NCBI GenBank assembly: GCA_003134765.1
Contig: PLCM01000041.1
Coordinates: 124,001 to 188,000, forward strand
DNA: 64,000 bases
Direction: 5' to 3'
Source of the DNA: Spartobacteria bacterium
Lineage (GTDB): Bacteria; Verrucomicrobiota; Verrucomicrobiia; Chthoniobacterales; UBA10450
In this document: in pieces, positions 19,653 through 28,757 of the stretch
How positions within the stretch are numbered: position 1 is the stretch's first letter
How the letters are laid out: each line of letters begins with the position of its first letter
Notes under the pieces: model-generated
Seen by the model: the letters and a program-made list of their open reading frames with translations, nothing else
Database searches by the model: none
Told to the model about the DNA's origin: nothing
Translations under genes and position numbers: made by a program

Positions 19653-20504
19653 CTAGTTGCTGACTGGCAGAAGCTGCGGGATAAAGGTGAATGGCGGTGG
19701 GTTCGGAAGTGACGGCGGCGGCCCTTCAGCCGGAGGAGCTGGAGGAGCCGGGGGCCCTTCTTCGGGGATGTCCTTGCTGTCGGAGACGTCCTTGGAATCA
19801 GCGACGTCTTTCGAATCGGAGGTCGTCTGCGCGCTGGAGAAATCCCGGTTTGAAGCGAGCAGGTTGCCGCGGCTCGGACTAAACGCCGAAACTTCAGCGA
19901 CCGTGAACGGCGTGTCGCTATGCGCGGCAGGAGTCCAGCGCAGCATCACATAGCGTCCTGATGTGGCCGGAAAATCTATGGAAGCGCGGCCCTGCGTTCC
20001 ATCATCGATGGTCGAACCAACCGGTTTCAGTTTCGCGAGGGCGCTTTCGTCCAGCTTCAACGAGTTCGGATTGCTATCGCCATCCAGACCGGGCAACGAT
20101 TGGAGAACATAGAAATCGAGTCCTGTGGCGCGAGGTGAATAGACGGCGGAAAGACGGCGCACTGTCGCCACCTTTCCCAGATCGATTACCGCGACGGGTG
20201 AATTATCCGTGGGCGCAAAGCCAAACGAGGTGGCGGCTTGATCATCGATCATGTTGTTCGCGAGCTTAAGATCGCTTGCCGAACTGACATAGAGGGCGCG
20301 CGCCTGGGTGCGAACGTTGTAATTAATGAGGGCGAAGCTCGCTTGTGGGCTGAGATTGGTTTTTGATGTGGCGGATAGTCGGGCCGGCACCGTTTCGGGA
20401 ACTTTTTGCAGGACTATATCCGAAGCAAAAACGGTCGAGGCAGAGACCAAAATGCAACCGGACAACTTGGCAAAGGCAGAGGCGAGTGTTCTCATAATTT
20501 CCAT
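19653..20504 (-). CDS. Secreted protein, possible discoidin/F5-8C-like domain, C-terminal DSKD repeats and Pro-rich tail
   Basis: Signal peptide-like MEIMRTLASAFAKLSGCILVSASTVFAS; VAVIDLGKVATVRRLSAVYSPRATGLDFYVL; YVMLRWTPA; DSKDVADSKDVSDSKD. Confidence 0.6.
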   Translation of the reverse strand: MEIMRTLASAFAKLSGCILVSASTVFASDIVLQKVPETVPARLSATSKTNLSPQASFALINYNVRTQARALYVSSASDLKLANNMIDDQAATSFGFAPTDNSPVAVIDLGKVATVRRLSAVYSPRATGLDFYVLQSLPGLDGDSNPNSLKLDESALAKLKPVGSTIDDGTQGRASIDFPATSGRYVMLRWTPAAHSDTPFTVAEVSAFSPSRGNLLASNRDFSSAQTTSDSKDVADSKDVSDSKDIPEEGPPAPPAPPAEGPPPSLPNPPPFTFIPQLLPVSN

Positions 20505-20654
20505 ATCCACAAAAACGATAGTAGGACGTTTCTCGCTCTTCGGCAATAAAAATCTTCGGGTCGCGAACACATTTTTCGACCCTCAGGGGTCCTCCCGCTC
20601 CGCGGCGCCGTTTGGGGAGGCGCCGTAGTCGGCCCGCCATCTGTCGCGGGTGGA

Positions 20655-21053
20655 TTAGACTTTACCTGTGTGGATAACGATTTCGTCTGCTTTGCATGAC
20701 TTCGAACAGTCGGCCCGCAAAATATATTTTACGTGCTGAAAAACCGCGGAAGTATCTTCCGACGGCAAGTAATCGCCAGCCTGCGTATCGATGGGAAGCA
20801 ATTCAGCGGCGTCCCGCCCGGGCTCCCGGGGCTGTAGTCTTTCGAGCTGGCGCTGATTGAATCCGCCGGACAGCCATCCTTCGTTCTCCTCCTGGCGCGG
20901 CAATGAAGCCGGCGGGAGGTGTCGTGAGTGCGTTCCGTAGCGCTGAGCCATGAGAAGCGGGTCAGCCAAACAAAGGGCGGAAAAGCAGAGAAACGCCACG
21001 ATGACGAGGAAGACTTTGCGGAGCGCAAACGGATGAATGCTAATTAAAACCAT
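20655..21053 (-). CDS. Small secreted protein of unknown function
   Basis: MVLISIHPFALRKVFLVIVAFLCFSALCLADP signal peptide; same strand as neighbours. Confidence 0.5.
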   Translation of the reverse strand: MVLISIHPFALRKVFLVIVAFLCFSALCLADPLLMAQRYGTHSRHLPPASLPRQEENEGWLSGGFNQRQLERLQPREPGRDAAELLPIDTQAGDYLPSEDTSAVFQHVKYILRADCSKSCKADEIVIHTGKV

Positions 21054-21171
21054 ACTCGTTATGGTATTTATGGAGCACTGCCCGTGCCAAAACCTTTGAC
21101 CCCAAGGGACTGGCGCGCCACCCACGAGGGGCCGACCGGCCTAGATTCGTTCTTGAAGACCCGGCCCCGCG

Positions 21172-22923
21172 CTAGTGCCCGGTCAGCGATCGCGCAAAAC
21201 TGAGATTCTCCTTTGCCTGGGGAAAATCCGGCTGGAGGCGCAGGGCCGCTTCGTAATGCTCGACCGCAGCCTGGTACTCTCCGAATTCCAAAAGGATATC
21301 AGCCAATTCTTTTTCGGCGTTTGGAAGATTACGATCCAACGAGAGGCTGTGTTCGTATCGAACCCGCGCCTCCTTCGTAAGACCTTTCTCAAACAGGGCT
21401 CTGGCCAAGCGAGACTCCCATTTGCCATTCTTTGGATCGAGCTGAACCGCCCGCTCGTGATGTTCGATCGATTTATCAAGGTCTCCGAGACCTTCCCAGG
21501 CGAATCCTAAAAAATACTCTGCTTCGGCGAGCTGTGGATTTCGACTGAGCGCATATTCGTACTTGTCGATCGCTTCTTTCACCCGCCCTGCCTCATGCAA
21601 CGCTTTGCCGTAGTTGAGCTGCGCCTGCGCATCGTGCGGAAGTATCTCCGCGACCTTCCCCGTGCGCTCCAGGGCTGGCACAACCCGACCGCCGAGTTGA
21701 GCGGCGCAAAGGGCCGCGACGGGGACTACAAGCACGGCCCATCGCAGACCGTGTCGCACCCACGCGGGCCACATCCGCGGTGCGGGGAGAGTGCCTACAC
21801 CGGTTCCGTCGATGCCGAGCATGGCCCGAGTTTGTGTTTCTCGAACCTTCCAAATAAATCCATCGTAATAAAAGTGCAGCAGCGCAGAGGCGGTAACGAT
21901 GCCGATGAGAACATGCTTGATGGCTTCGATCGAGATACCGGAAGTGGTCAGGGCGATCGATCCATAGGCCAGGACCAAGCCCACGTAAACGCCAATAAGC
22001 GAACCGCTCCGGCGGAAAACGAAGCGCATGAACCCGTGAATGCTGGCATCACGCTCCACGCGAGTGCGATTGTAGATCCAGACAATGGCGAGGTATTGCA
22101 CATCGTGAAACACCTCAAAGAGTGCGATGCCGACGAGAATGTTCTGCACGCCGTTGTTGCAGTACCACCAGAATGCGATGCTGCTCACCAGAAGCGTAAT
22201 CTTGACCGGGCTGACGACGCTCGCCCCCCGCCAATCTTTCCACTGTCGCCAGAGGAATAGTGCCGTCACGACGGCGAGCGCCAGGACAATGAGGTATTGC
22301 ATGCCCAGGACGATTGCCGGCGGCACCACCGGGCCGCCGCTTTCGTAATAAAGGTCGAGGCACGTGCGAAAACGCATCGGCGACAGGAGCACAGCGGCGA
22401 GAAACCACGAAAAACAAAGCGCGAGGTCCAGCCGCGCGCGAGCCACAGCCTTGGCCGATGCTTTTGCGTCATAGATTCGGCAAAAGCCGTAGGTCTGCAT
22501 CATGCCATGCCAAATCCCCCAGGCGAGCGCGACCAGCTGGATCGCCTGGATATTGTAAACCGAAGACCAGATACAGACCGCTAACAGAGCCAATGGCGCA
22601 ATAAGGAACCGAGTTTTAAATCGATCGAACAGCGCGCGGTCCCCATAGGCGCGGATCATACCCGGAAGGTGGTGGCCCATGGCCCCGAAGGCGCCGACGA
22701 AAAGAAAAATATCCTGCGCGCTCCAACGGGCTTGGGCCGCTGTGAAAATGGGAATCAGCAAAACCGGCGTGCCAACGAAGAGCAGCAGATCGCGCCAGCG
22801 ATCCAGGATCCAAGGGGAAGGCTTGGCGGCCGAAGGCCCAGTTTGGCTCGCCGAAGGGGATTTTGAGGCGGTCACTCGCGCGGGAACCAGGGTCTGCGTC
22901 GCCATATCAGCTTGATAATTCAA
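21172..22923 (-). CDS. Polytopic His-rich membrane protein with C-terminal TPR domain
   Basis: Multiple TMs; GHHLPGMIRAYGD, WHGMMQTYGFCRIYDAK, FEVFHDVQYLAIVWIYNRTR, LLHFYYDGFIWKVRE; C-terminal TPRs (AQAQLNYGKALHEAGRVKEAIDKYEYALSRNPQ...). Confidence 0.75.
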   Translation of the reverse strand: MNYQADMATQTLVPARVTASKSPSASQTGPSAAKPSPWILDRWRDLLLFVGTPVLLIPIFTAAQARWSAQDIFLFVGAFGAMGHHLPGMIRAYGDRALFDRFKTRFLIAPLALLAVCIWSSVYNIQAIQLVALAWGIWHGMMQTYGFCRIYDAKASAKAVARARLDLALCFSWFLAAVLLSPMRFRTCLDLYYESGGPVVPPAIVLGMQYLIVLALAVVTALFLWRQWKDWRGASVVSPVKITLLVSSIAFWWYCNNGVQNILVGIALFEVFHDVQYLAIVWIYNRTRVERDASIHGFMRFVFRRSGSLIGVYVGLVLAYGSIALTTSGISIEAIKHVLIGIVTASALLHFYYDGFIWKVRETQTRAMLGIDGTGVGTLPAPRMWPAWVRHGLRWAVLVVPVAALCAAQLGGRVVPALERTGKVAEILPHDAQAQLNYGKALHEAGRVKEAIDKYEYALSRNPQLAEAEYFLGFAWEGLGDLDKSIEHHERAVQLDPKNGKWESRLARALFEKGLTKEARVRYEHSLSLDRNLPNAEKELADILLEFGEYQAAVEHYEAALRLQPDFPQAKENLSFARSLTGH

Positions 22924-22987
22924 AAGGCGGTCGAAAACAAGCGCCGCGACGCAGGCTTCGTGTCTGTCTTTTCATCCCGAAAGCAAA

Positions 22988-23014
22988 AGGCGGGTGGCAT
23001 CGCTGCCACCCGCC
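22988..23014 (-). terminator. Hairpin AGGCGGGTGGCATCGCTGCCACCCGCCT downstream of the TonB receptor gene
   Basis: Strong palindrome immediately 3' of the minus-strand stop at 23041, ahead of TTTTGC on the minus strand. Confidence 0.7.
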
Positions 23015-23040
23015 TAATGAGAACTGACTTCGCTTTCCTC

Positions 23041-26000
23041 TTAGAACTTCTTCGTGAGGCTCACGTACCAGTAACGGTTACGGATCGAGTAGAGCGAGGT
23101 ATCGTAATTGTCGTTGAACGCTCCAAGTACCGATGGCGGCTGACGATCGAATGCGTCGTTCACGCCGACTGTCATCTTGGTGCCCCACAGCATGCGCTGC
23201 CAGATCGAGGCCGTCGCGGCTTCGGTCACGGCCGGTGTGTTCTTGCTGTCCTTCGATTCCTTCACATACGGGGCGGGTTCCGTTGGAGGCTTGACCCACT
23301 CGTAGCTCAACTGCATGTCGAGCGTGATGTAGCTCGGCACATTCCGACGTTCCGTGCGAACGATCGTGTCGAACGACGGGTCATCCCGGAAGTCGCCCAC
23401 GTAATTGCCCGTTGCGACGAAGTCGAAATGTCTCCATTCCCATTCGCCACGGAGGAATCCCTTATTCCAAGGAATCGCACCAGGAGCCAGCGGTAGGGTG
23501 CCGTTGTTGTAGTTTCCGAGGAAGCTAATGAACGGCTGTCCTGTGCCCGGCTGAGCCTTCCACGAGAAGAAGTGGTTGTAGCCACCAGAGAAGGTGAACT
23601 TGCCCCAACGCTCGGTCGGCAGTTCGTAAACCGCGGTAATGTCCGTGCCTTCGACGAAGCGTTTACCCGCGTTGCCGAAACCGGAGTCGATGCAATCCAC
23701 TCCGCCCGACGGCGTCCGAGTGACGCCCAGTCCAGGGCCGCTCCCGGGGTTAACCCCTAGTCCGCAGCCGTCGGGATCAACCACGCCGGTCGACAACAAC
23801 ACCTGAGCGAACGAATCAGCACTTAGGATGAGGTTGGTCGTGTAGAGCTGATAGACGTCCACGGTCATCGTGAAGCCAGGGAAAAACTTCGGAGTCCAGA
23901 CGACACCCGCCGAGTAGGCATCGGTCGTTTCCGGAATCAGGTTTGCGTTTCCACCTTCCCAGACGCCGCTAGGCGGCTGAAGGGTCGTTCCCACCACCGG
24001 GTCAAACACGACCGGGAAGTTCTGGAACACAGGCGTAAACAGTTCGGTCGGGCTTGGCGACCGGAACGATTGGCCCCAGCTGGCACGGAACGTCAGATCC
24101 GCGATTGGCTGGTAACGCAGCGACACGCGCGGAGAACCTTTGTAGTTCTCCTGGGGATTCTCGTTCACGAAGCTTGCTGTGGTCTGCACAGGCGAACCTG
24201 TGACCAGCAGAAGGTTCGTATCGTTGAACACTTCACGCCGCCAGGCGATGTCCATATCGAGGGAACGCACGAACGGCACGTTCATCGAAGAAGTAATCAG
24301 CGGAATTCCAAGCTCGAAGAAGTAGGAGTCGACCTCCTGACGGAACTTCAACGCAGGCGATTGGTTGAAACCAAGCTGATCGTTCGTGACCTGAACTGGA
24401 TCGGGAATCTGCTTCTGGTTGATTTCCCGATGTTCGTAACCGCCGGCGAGATCGATACCACCGTTCCACAGTTTCGGGAACAGGTGCATGTTGACCTTGA
24501 TATCATAGAGGTTATCCCGCTCGAAGAAGAACGAGTGACCAACATAGGACGCGCCGCCGACCGTATAGTCCGCCGCTGCCAGACTGTTGTCGTAAGGAGC
24601 CGTCAGGCCAGTAGGAACGCCGTTAACATAGGTCGGCGCCGTGCCTCTGATGGGCGCGGACACACCGATGAACGGGTCAAAAGTGCCCGTGGGAGCCATT
24701 GGAAGCGATGGAACACCTGCAGCCGGGACATACCCAACCGGCGCGATCAACGCCCGGAGATAAGAACGTCTCGCGTCACCGCTATCGATGCGCTGCGAGT
24801 CGAAGCGCTCATAGACGAAACCCGAATCATATCCGAAACGGCTGATGAAGTCGTTATCGGCGAAGTTGAAGTCGCCATTGATTCCCGCGACATAACGCCA
24901 GTAGTCTTTGTCGAAGAATGATCTACGATCGGACAGTTCCTGCTGGAGGCGGTAAGCCACCGAGTTCAGGTTGTTGCCGAAGGGATTGAACTGCGACGCC
25001 CTCGCTTCACTGCGACCGTTCGCGGCGCTGCTCAAAGAAAAGGGCGCGCCGGCCAGACCGTTGTCCTGCTTCTCTTTGGTATACATGAGGTCTCCATAAA
25101 GCTGGAGGCCATCACCAAAGATCTTATACCGGCCCGTGACCATATACATCGCCTTTTCCATCGCCGGGATGGTGGGGGTGAAGGCGCGGAAGTTGAATCG
25201 CGAAGGGTCCGTTCCCGGAGCGAAATCACCAGGAAGACTTCCACGCGGAGGATTCGCCGTGCCGCTTGGCTCAAACCGGCGATAGCTCCCTGGCGTAACC
25301 TGGTTATTAGCCAGATTGATCAGGACGAGCGCTCCCCCACCTGCAGGAGCTCCCATGGTTGATGCAGCTGCCGCAACCGAAACACGGCCGCCAAAGGTTG
25401 GGCTGTCGGTGTTTTGTCCACCGAGGCCGAGGCCGCCGTTTGGGTTGTTGCTGGCATCGCCCGTAACCGAGATAGCCCGATCTCTCGAGTAGAGATTCGC
25501 GCGCGAATAATATTCACCCACTGCCGCGATGGAGACTTTACCATCCAAACCAGTCACACCGCCGCGGAGGTAAACCTGACGCACGTGCGCATCGGAGTCC
25601 GTCGTGTTGCCATAAAGGGCGAAGAGTTCCGCGCCTTCATATGGCTTTTCACCAGGACCGTTGATGAGAATGAAGTTCACGACGCCGGCGACACCGTCAG
25701 AGCCGTAAACGGCCGAAGCGCCATCCTTCAACACTTCCGTCCGGGAAATTGCCCCGATCGGCAGCGCGTTGATGTCGTTGAAATTGAATGTGCGCCGTCC
25801 GTTGACGAGGACCAGGGTATTGGCCGAGCCAATAGCGCGCAGGTTGATCGTCGCCGAGCCGTCGCCACCGTTGGAATCGTTTTCCGTGGCAGCATTACCG
25901 ACAAAAGACGGCAGCTGACGAAGGCCTTCCACCGGGGTGTTGGCGCCCTGTTTCTTCAGGACTTCCGCCGTGTAGACCGTCACCGGCAAAGCCGATTCGG

Positions 26001-26172
26001 TTTCCGCGGTCGGAATGTAGGAACCGGTCACGATGACGCGCTCGGTTGTGGCTTCCGGAGCCGGAGCGGGGTTCTGCGCGTAAGCGCTACCCGCGAGGAC
26101 GAGAGGAACTCCGACAGCAGCTGCGAGAGCTGTGCGGAAGGATCCTAACGTGTGCAGTACGTTTCTTATCAT
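23041..26172 (-). CDS. TonB-dependent outer-membrane receptor
   Basis: Signal peptide; ERVIVTGSYIPTAETESALPVTVYTAEVLKKQG; plug-domain LVLVNGRRTFNF; C-terminal NRYWYVSLTKKF. Confidence 0.93.
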   Translation of the reverse strand: MIRNVLHTLGSFRTALAAAVGVPLVLAGSAYAQNPAPAPEATTERVIVTGSYIPTAETESALPVTVYTAEVLKKQGANTPVEGLRQLPSFVGNAATENDSNGGDGSATINLRAIGSANTLVLVNGRRTFNFNDINALPIGAISRTEVLKDGASAVYGSDGVAGVVNFILINGPGEKPYEGAELFALYGNTTDSDAHVRQVYLRGGVTGLDGKVSIAAVGEYYSRANLYSRDRAISVTGDASNNPNGGLGLGGQNTDSPTFGGRVSVAAAASTMGAPAGGGALVLINLANNQVTPGSYRRFEPSGTANPPRGSLPGDFAPGTDPSRFNFRAFTPTIPAMEKAMYMVTGRYKIFGDGLQLYGDLMYTKEKQDNGLAGAPFSLSSAANGRSEARASQFNPFGNNLNSVAYRLQQELSDRRSFFDKDYWRYVAGINGDFNFADNDFISRFGYDSGFVYERFDSQRIDSGDARRSYLRALIAPVGYVPAAGVPSLPMAPTGTFDPFIGVSAPIRGTAPTYVNGVPTGLTAPYDNSLAAADYTVGGASYVGHSFFFERDNLYDIKVNMHLFPKLWNGGIDLAGGYEHREINQKQIPDPVQVTNDQLGFNQSPALKFRQEVDSYFFELGIPLITSSMNVPFVRSLDMDIAWRREVFNDTNLLLVTGSPVQTTASFVNENPQENYKGSPRVSLRYQPIADLTFRASWGQSFRSPSPTELFTPVFQNFPVVFDPVVGTTLQPPSGVWEGGNANLIPETTDAYSAGVVWTPKFFPGFTMTVDVYQLYTTNLILSADSFAQVLLSTGVVDPDGCGLGVNPGSGPGLGVTRTPSGGVDCIDSGFGNAGKRFVEGTDITAVYELPTERWGKFTFSGGYNHFFSWKAQPGTGQPFISFLGNYNNGTLPLAPGAIPWNKGFLRGEWEWRHFDFVATGNYVGDFRDDPSFDTIVRTERRNVPSYITLDMQLSYEWVKPPTEPAPYVKESKDSKNTPAVTEAATASIWQRMLWGTKMTVGVNDAFDRQPPSVLGAFNDNYDTSLYSIRNRYWYVSLTKKF

Positions 26173-26752
26173 TAGTTTCTCCTATGGTTTGGTTAGGTTT
26201 GGCGGTGAGGATTAACGGGGTTTGAGAGGGCTGACAAGCCTTTTTTTCACTTTTTTTAAAATATTTTGAACGGCCGCGCCCAGAGTGATGTCGGGGCGGA
26301 GGGCCGGTCAAGCCTGATTTCCGGCGATTTTGCAAAAATCCAGAGGCTGTATGCAACAAAAAAAGCAGAATTTTTATCCGGCCCCTGGGGCGGGACAGCG
26401 AACCCCGTAAAAACGTTGAAAAAAATCCGGCGGCCGCTTGATTTCATCGGGAGGGTCGTTAGGCAATCAGTGCGTCAGCCCTTGGATTTCCGGCAACGCA
26501 ACGAATTCAATTTTTCGCCCCGCCCAGAGAAATCGCGCGGATATTCCTCGCGTCGCGGGACGATGGTTCGCGTGCTCGATTACATTACAAGGCGCGCCCG
26601 CAAACTCGCCCTGACCTCGGATCGGCAGTTCTCTTGGGCTGGGCGCGCTCTCCCCCGGTGCCGGTCCCTGCCTCCGTCACCATCTCCACCCAGTTTTTCC
26701 GCCCGCGATCAGCGGCGCTTGCTTCGCCCGTCTTCATCGCGATTCTTGAGGA

Positions 26753-27358
26753 ATGTTCACCGGCCTCATTGAAGAAGTCGGCACGGTCGTTGCGCGGCAC
26801 GCGAATGATCGGGCGACACAACTTGAAATCGCGGCCCCGCAGGTCGTGGCGCGAATCCGCGTCGGGGACAGCGTGTCGGTCAACGGTTGTTGCCTCACCG
26901 TCGCCCGGCGCAACGGCAACCAGCTGATTTTTGACGTGCTTGCAGAGTCTCTCGCCCGGACAAATCTCAGGAATCTGGGCCCCGGGAACCGAGTAAACCT
27001 CGAACTGGCCCTCACCGCGGGCGCCCACCTCGGCGGCCATTTTGTTCAAGGCCACGTCGATTGCGCGGCACCGGTCCTTGCCTTGGAAGAAACCGGGGCG
27101 GACCTCCGGCTCGAGATCGGACTGCCATCGGAATTCGCCCGTTACGTCGCTTCCAAAGGGTCTGTCGCAGTGAACGGGATTAGTCTCACGGTCGCGGAAG
27201 TCTTGCCGAAAAGTTTTGCTGCCTGGATCATTCCTCACACCAGGGCTCGGACCAATCTCGCCGTGACGAAGTGCGGCGATTTGCTGAACCTCGAATTTGA
27301 CCTGCTCGCGAAGTACGTCGAGCGCATGCTTGATCGCCAGGTTGCGCGGCCGACATGA
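26753..27358 (+). CDS. ribE: Riboflavin synthase (alpha chain)
   Basis: MFTGLIEEVGTV; VNGCCLTV; GGHFVQGHVD; VNGISLTVAEV; IPHTRARTNL. Confidence 0.95.
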   Translation: MFTGLIEEVGTVVARHANDRATQLEIAAPQVVARIRVGDSVSVNGCCLTVARRNGNQLIFDVLAESLARTNLRNLGPGNRVNLELALTAGAHLGGHFVQGHVDCAAPVLALEETGADLRLEIGLPSEFARYVASKGSVAVNGISLTVAEVLPKSFAAWIIPHTRARTNLAVTKCGDLLNLEFDLLAKYVERMLDRQVARPT

Positions 27359-28029
27359 CGCCGCAAATCGTCGGCGTAATTTTTTCCCGCGCTGATCTCC
27401 AGCGCGCGTTCCGAATGCGAAAGGTCCCCGACCTTTTTGAATTGCGACTCGATCGCCTGACCAAATGCTTCGCCGATGCGAACGCCGCGATCGAACGCCT
27501 GAGAGCACCGCTTATCATCACGGCCCGCCATCCTCGCGAAGGAGGCGCGAACCATCTTTCCGGCCGCCGACGTGGCGCCTTGCTCCTCCAGTTCCTGCCG
27601 CGCGCGGCTTTCGTGGACGTGGAATTGCGGTCGGCGCGCCCGCTCGAGTTCGTGCTGCAATCCGCCGCGGCGCAAAACGTTCGGACGATCGTTTCCTTTC
27701 ACGATTTTGAAAAGACGCCATCCGGGCCGCGGCTCGACAAAATTGCGTCCGAGGCGCGGTCGTTAGGCGCCGATATTGTCAAGATCGCCACGCGAACCGA
27801 CACGCCCACTCAACTCGATCGGCTCCTCGATTTCTTCAACCGGCAACGCGGCGCCAGCGCGGTTGCCGTCATGGGAATGGGAAAACTGGGTCGCGTCTCG
27901 CGCCTCGAGCTCGCCCGGCGCGGTTGCCCTCTCAACTACGCCCATCTCGGCTCCTCCGCCGCCGCGGGCCAGCTCTCGGTCCGGGATTTGCGCCGCGCGT
28001 TTGCGGATATCTCCGATGCCGTATCTTAA
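27355..28029 (+). CDS. aroD: Type I 3-dehydroquinate dehydratase
   Basis: LFELRLDRL; ITARHPREGG; FVDVELRSA; TIVSFHDFEKTP; GADIVKIATR; VAVMGMGKLGRVSR. Confidence 0.88.
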   Translation: MTPQIVGVIFSRADLQRAFRMRKVPDLFELRLDRLTKCFADANAAIERLRAPLIITARHPREGGANHLSGRRRGALLLQFLPRAAFVDVELRSARPLEFVLQSAAAQNVRTIVSFHDFEKTPSGPRLDKIASEARSLGADIVKIATRTDTPTQLDRLLDFFNRQRGASAVAVMGMGKLGRVSRLELARRGCPLNYAHLGSSAAAGQLSVRDLRRAFADISDAVS

Positions 28030-28052
28030 TAATACGCTTCGCCTTGTTCGTC

Positions 28053-28682
28053 ATGGATCCATCCATCTCGTTGCCAGACCAGGTCCCAGTGATGCCGCTT
28101 CCCGGCGCGCTCCTTTTCCCGAACGCCCTCCTGCCGCTGCACATTTTCGAGCCCCGCTATCAGCAGATGCTCGATCATGCCCTGCGCGAGCATCGCATGT
28201 TCTCGGTCGCGCTGATGAAGCCGCAGCGCGAACAATGGGAATCGACCGTCGACTTTTTCCATGTGGCCGGCGTCGGCCTGATCCGGGCCTGCGTCGGGCG
28301 AAGCGACGGCACTTCGAACCTGATCCTGCAAGGGTTGCGCCGCGTGCAATTCACCGGGTTTGAACAAAGCGCCCCCTTCCCGATCGCACGGATCGAACCG
28401 CTCGAATCGGAATCGACCAGTTCCGTGGAAACCGACGCGCTGGGCGCGAAAGTCATCGAGCTTTATTCCACCTTGAAAAGCGCCGGACGCCAGTTGCCGG
28501 AAAAGGTGGATAAATATCTGGCGCATCTGAGCGACATGGAAATGCTCGCCGATCTGATGGCTGCCACCTTCGTCAACGATCCGCTTCGCCGGCAGCAACT
28601 GCTCGAAGAACTTTCCCTCAACCGGCGGCTTCGCCTCGTGATTCAGTATTTGCGGGAAGAAACCGGCAGCGCCGCGGCCTAA
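28053..28682 (+). CDS. LON peptidase substrate-binding (LAN) domain protein
   Basis: VPVMPLPGALLFPNALLPLHIFEPRYQQMLDHAL; no AAA+ or protease domain follows. Confidence 0.88.
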   Translation: MDPSISLPDQVPVMPLPGALLFPNALLPLHIFEPRYQQMLDHALREHRMFSVALMKPQREQWESTVDFFHVAGVGLIRACVGRSDGTSNLILQGLRRVQFTGFEQSAPFPIARIEPLESESTSSVETDALGAKVIELYSTLKSAGRQLPEKVDKYLAHLSDMEMLADLMAATFVNDPLRRQQLLEELSLNRRLRLVIQYLREETGSAAA

Positions 28683-28757
28683 CGAAATGCAAGATTTGCT
28701 GTCGTCGCGCCGCTCTGTCGGCGCGTCGCTCCCGAACGCGGCGACGGAGCGCCGCGG

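Noticed and set aside
26200-26752. FMN riboswitch upstream of ribE
   Set aside because: The conserved RFN-element blocks were not recognisable by eye; reported only as an unexplained intergenic region.
26585-27508. 307-aa minus-strand ORF opposite ribE/aroD
   Set aside because: Overlaps the clear riboflavin synthase and the aroD start; no recognisable motifs.
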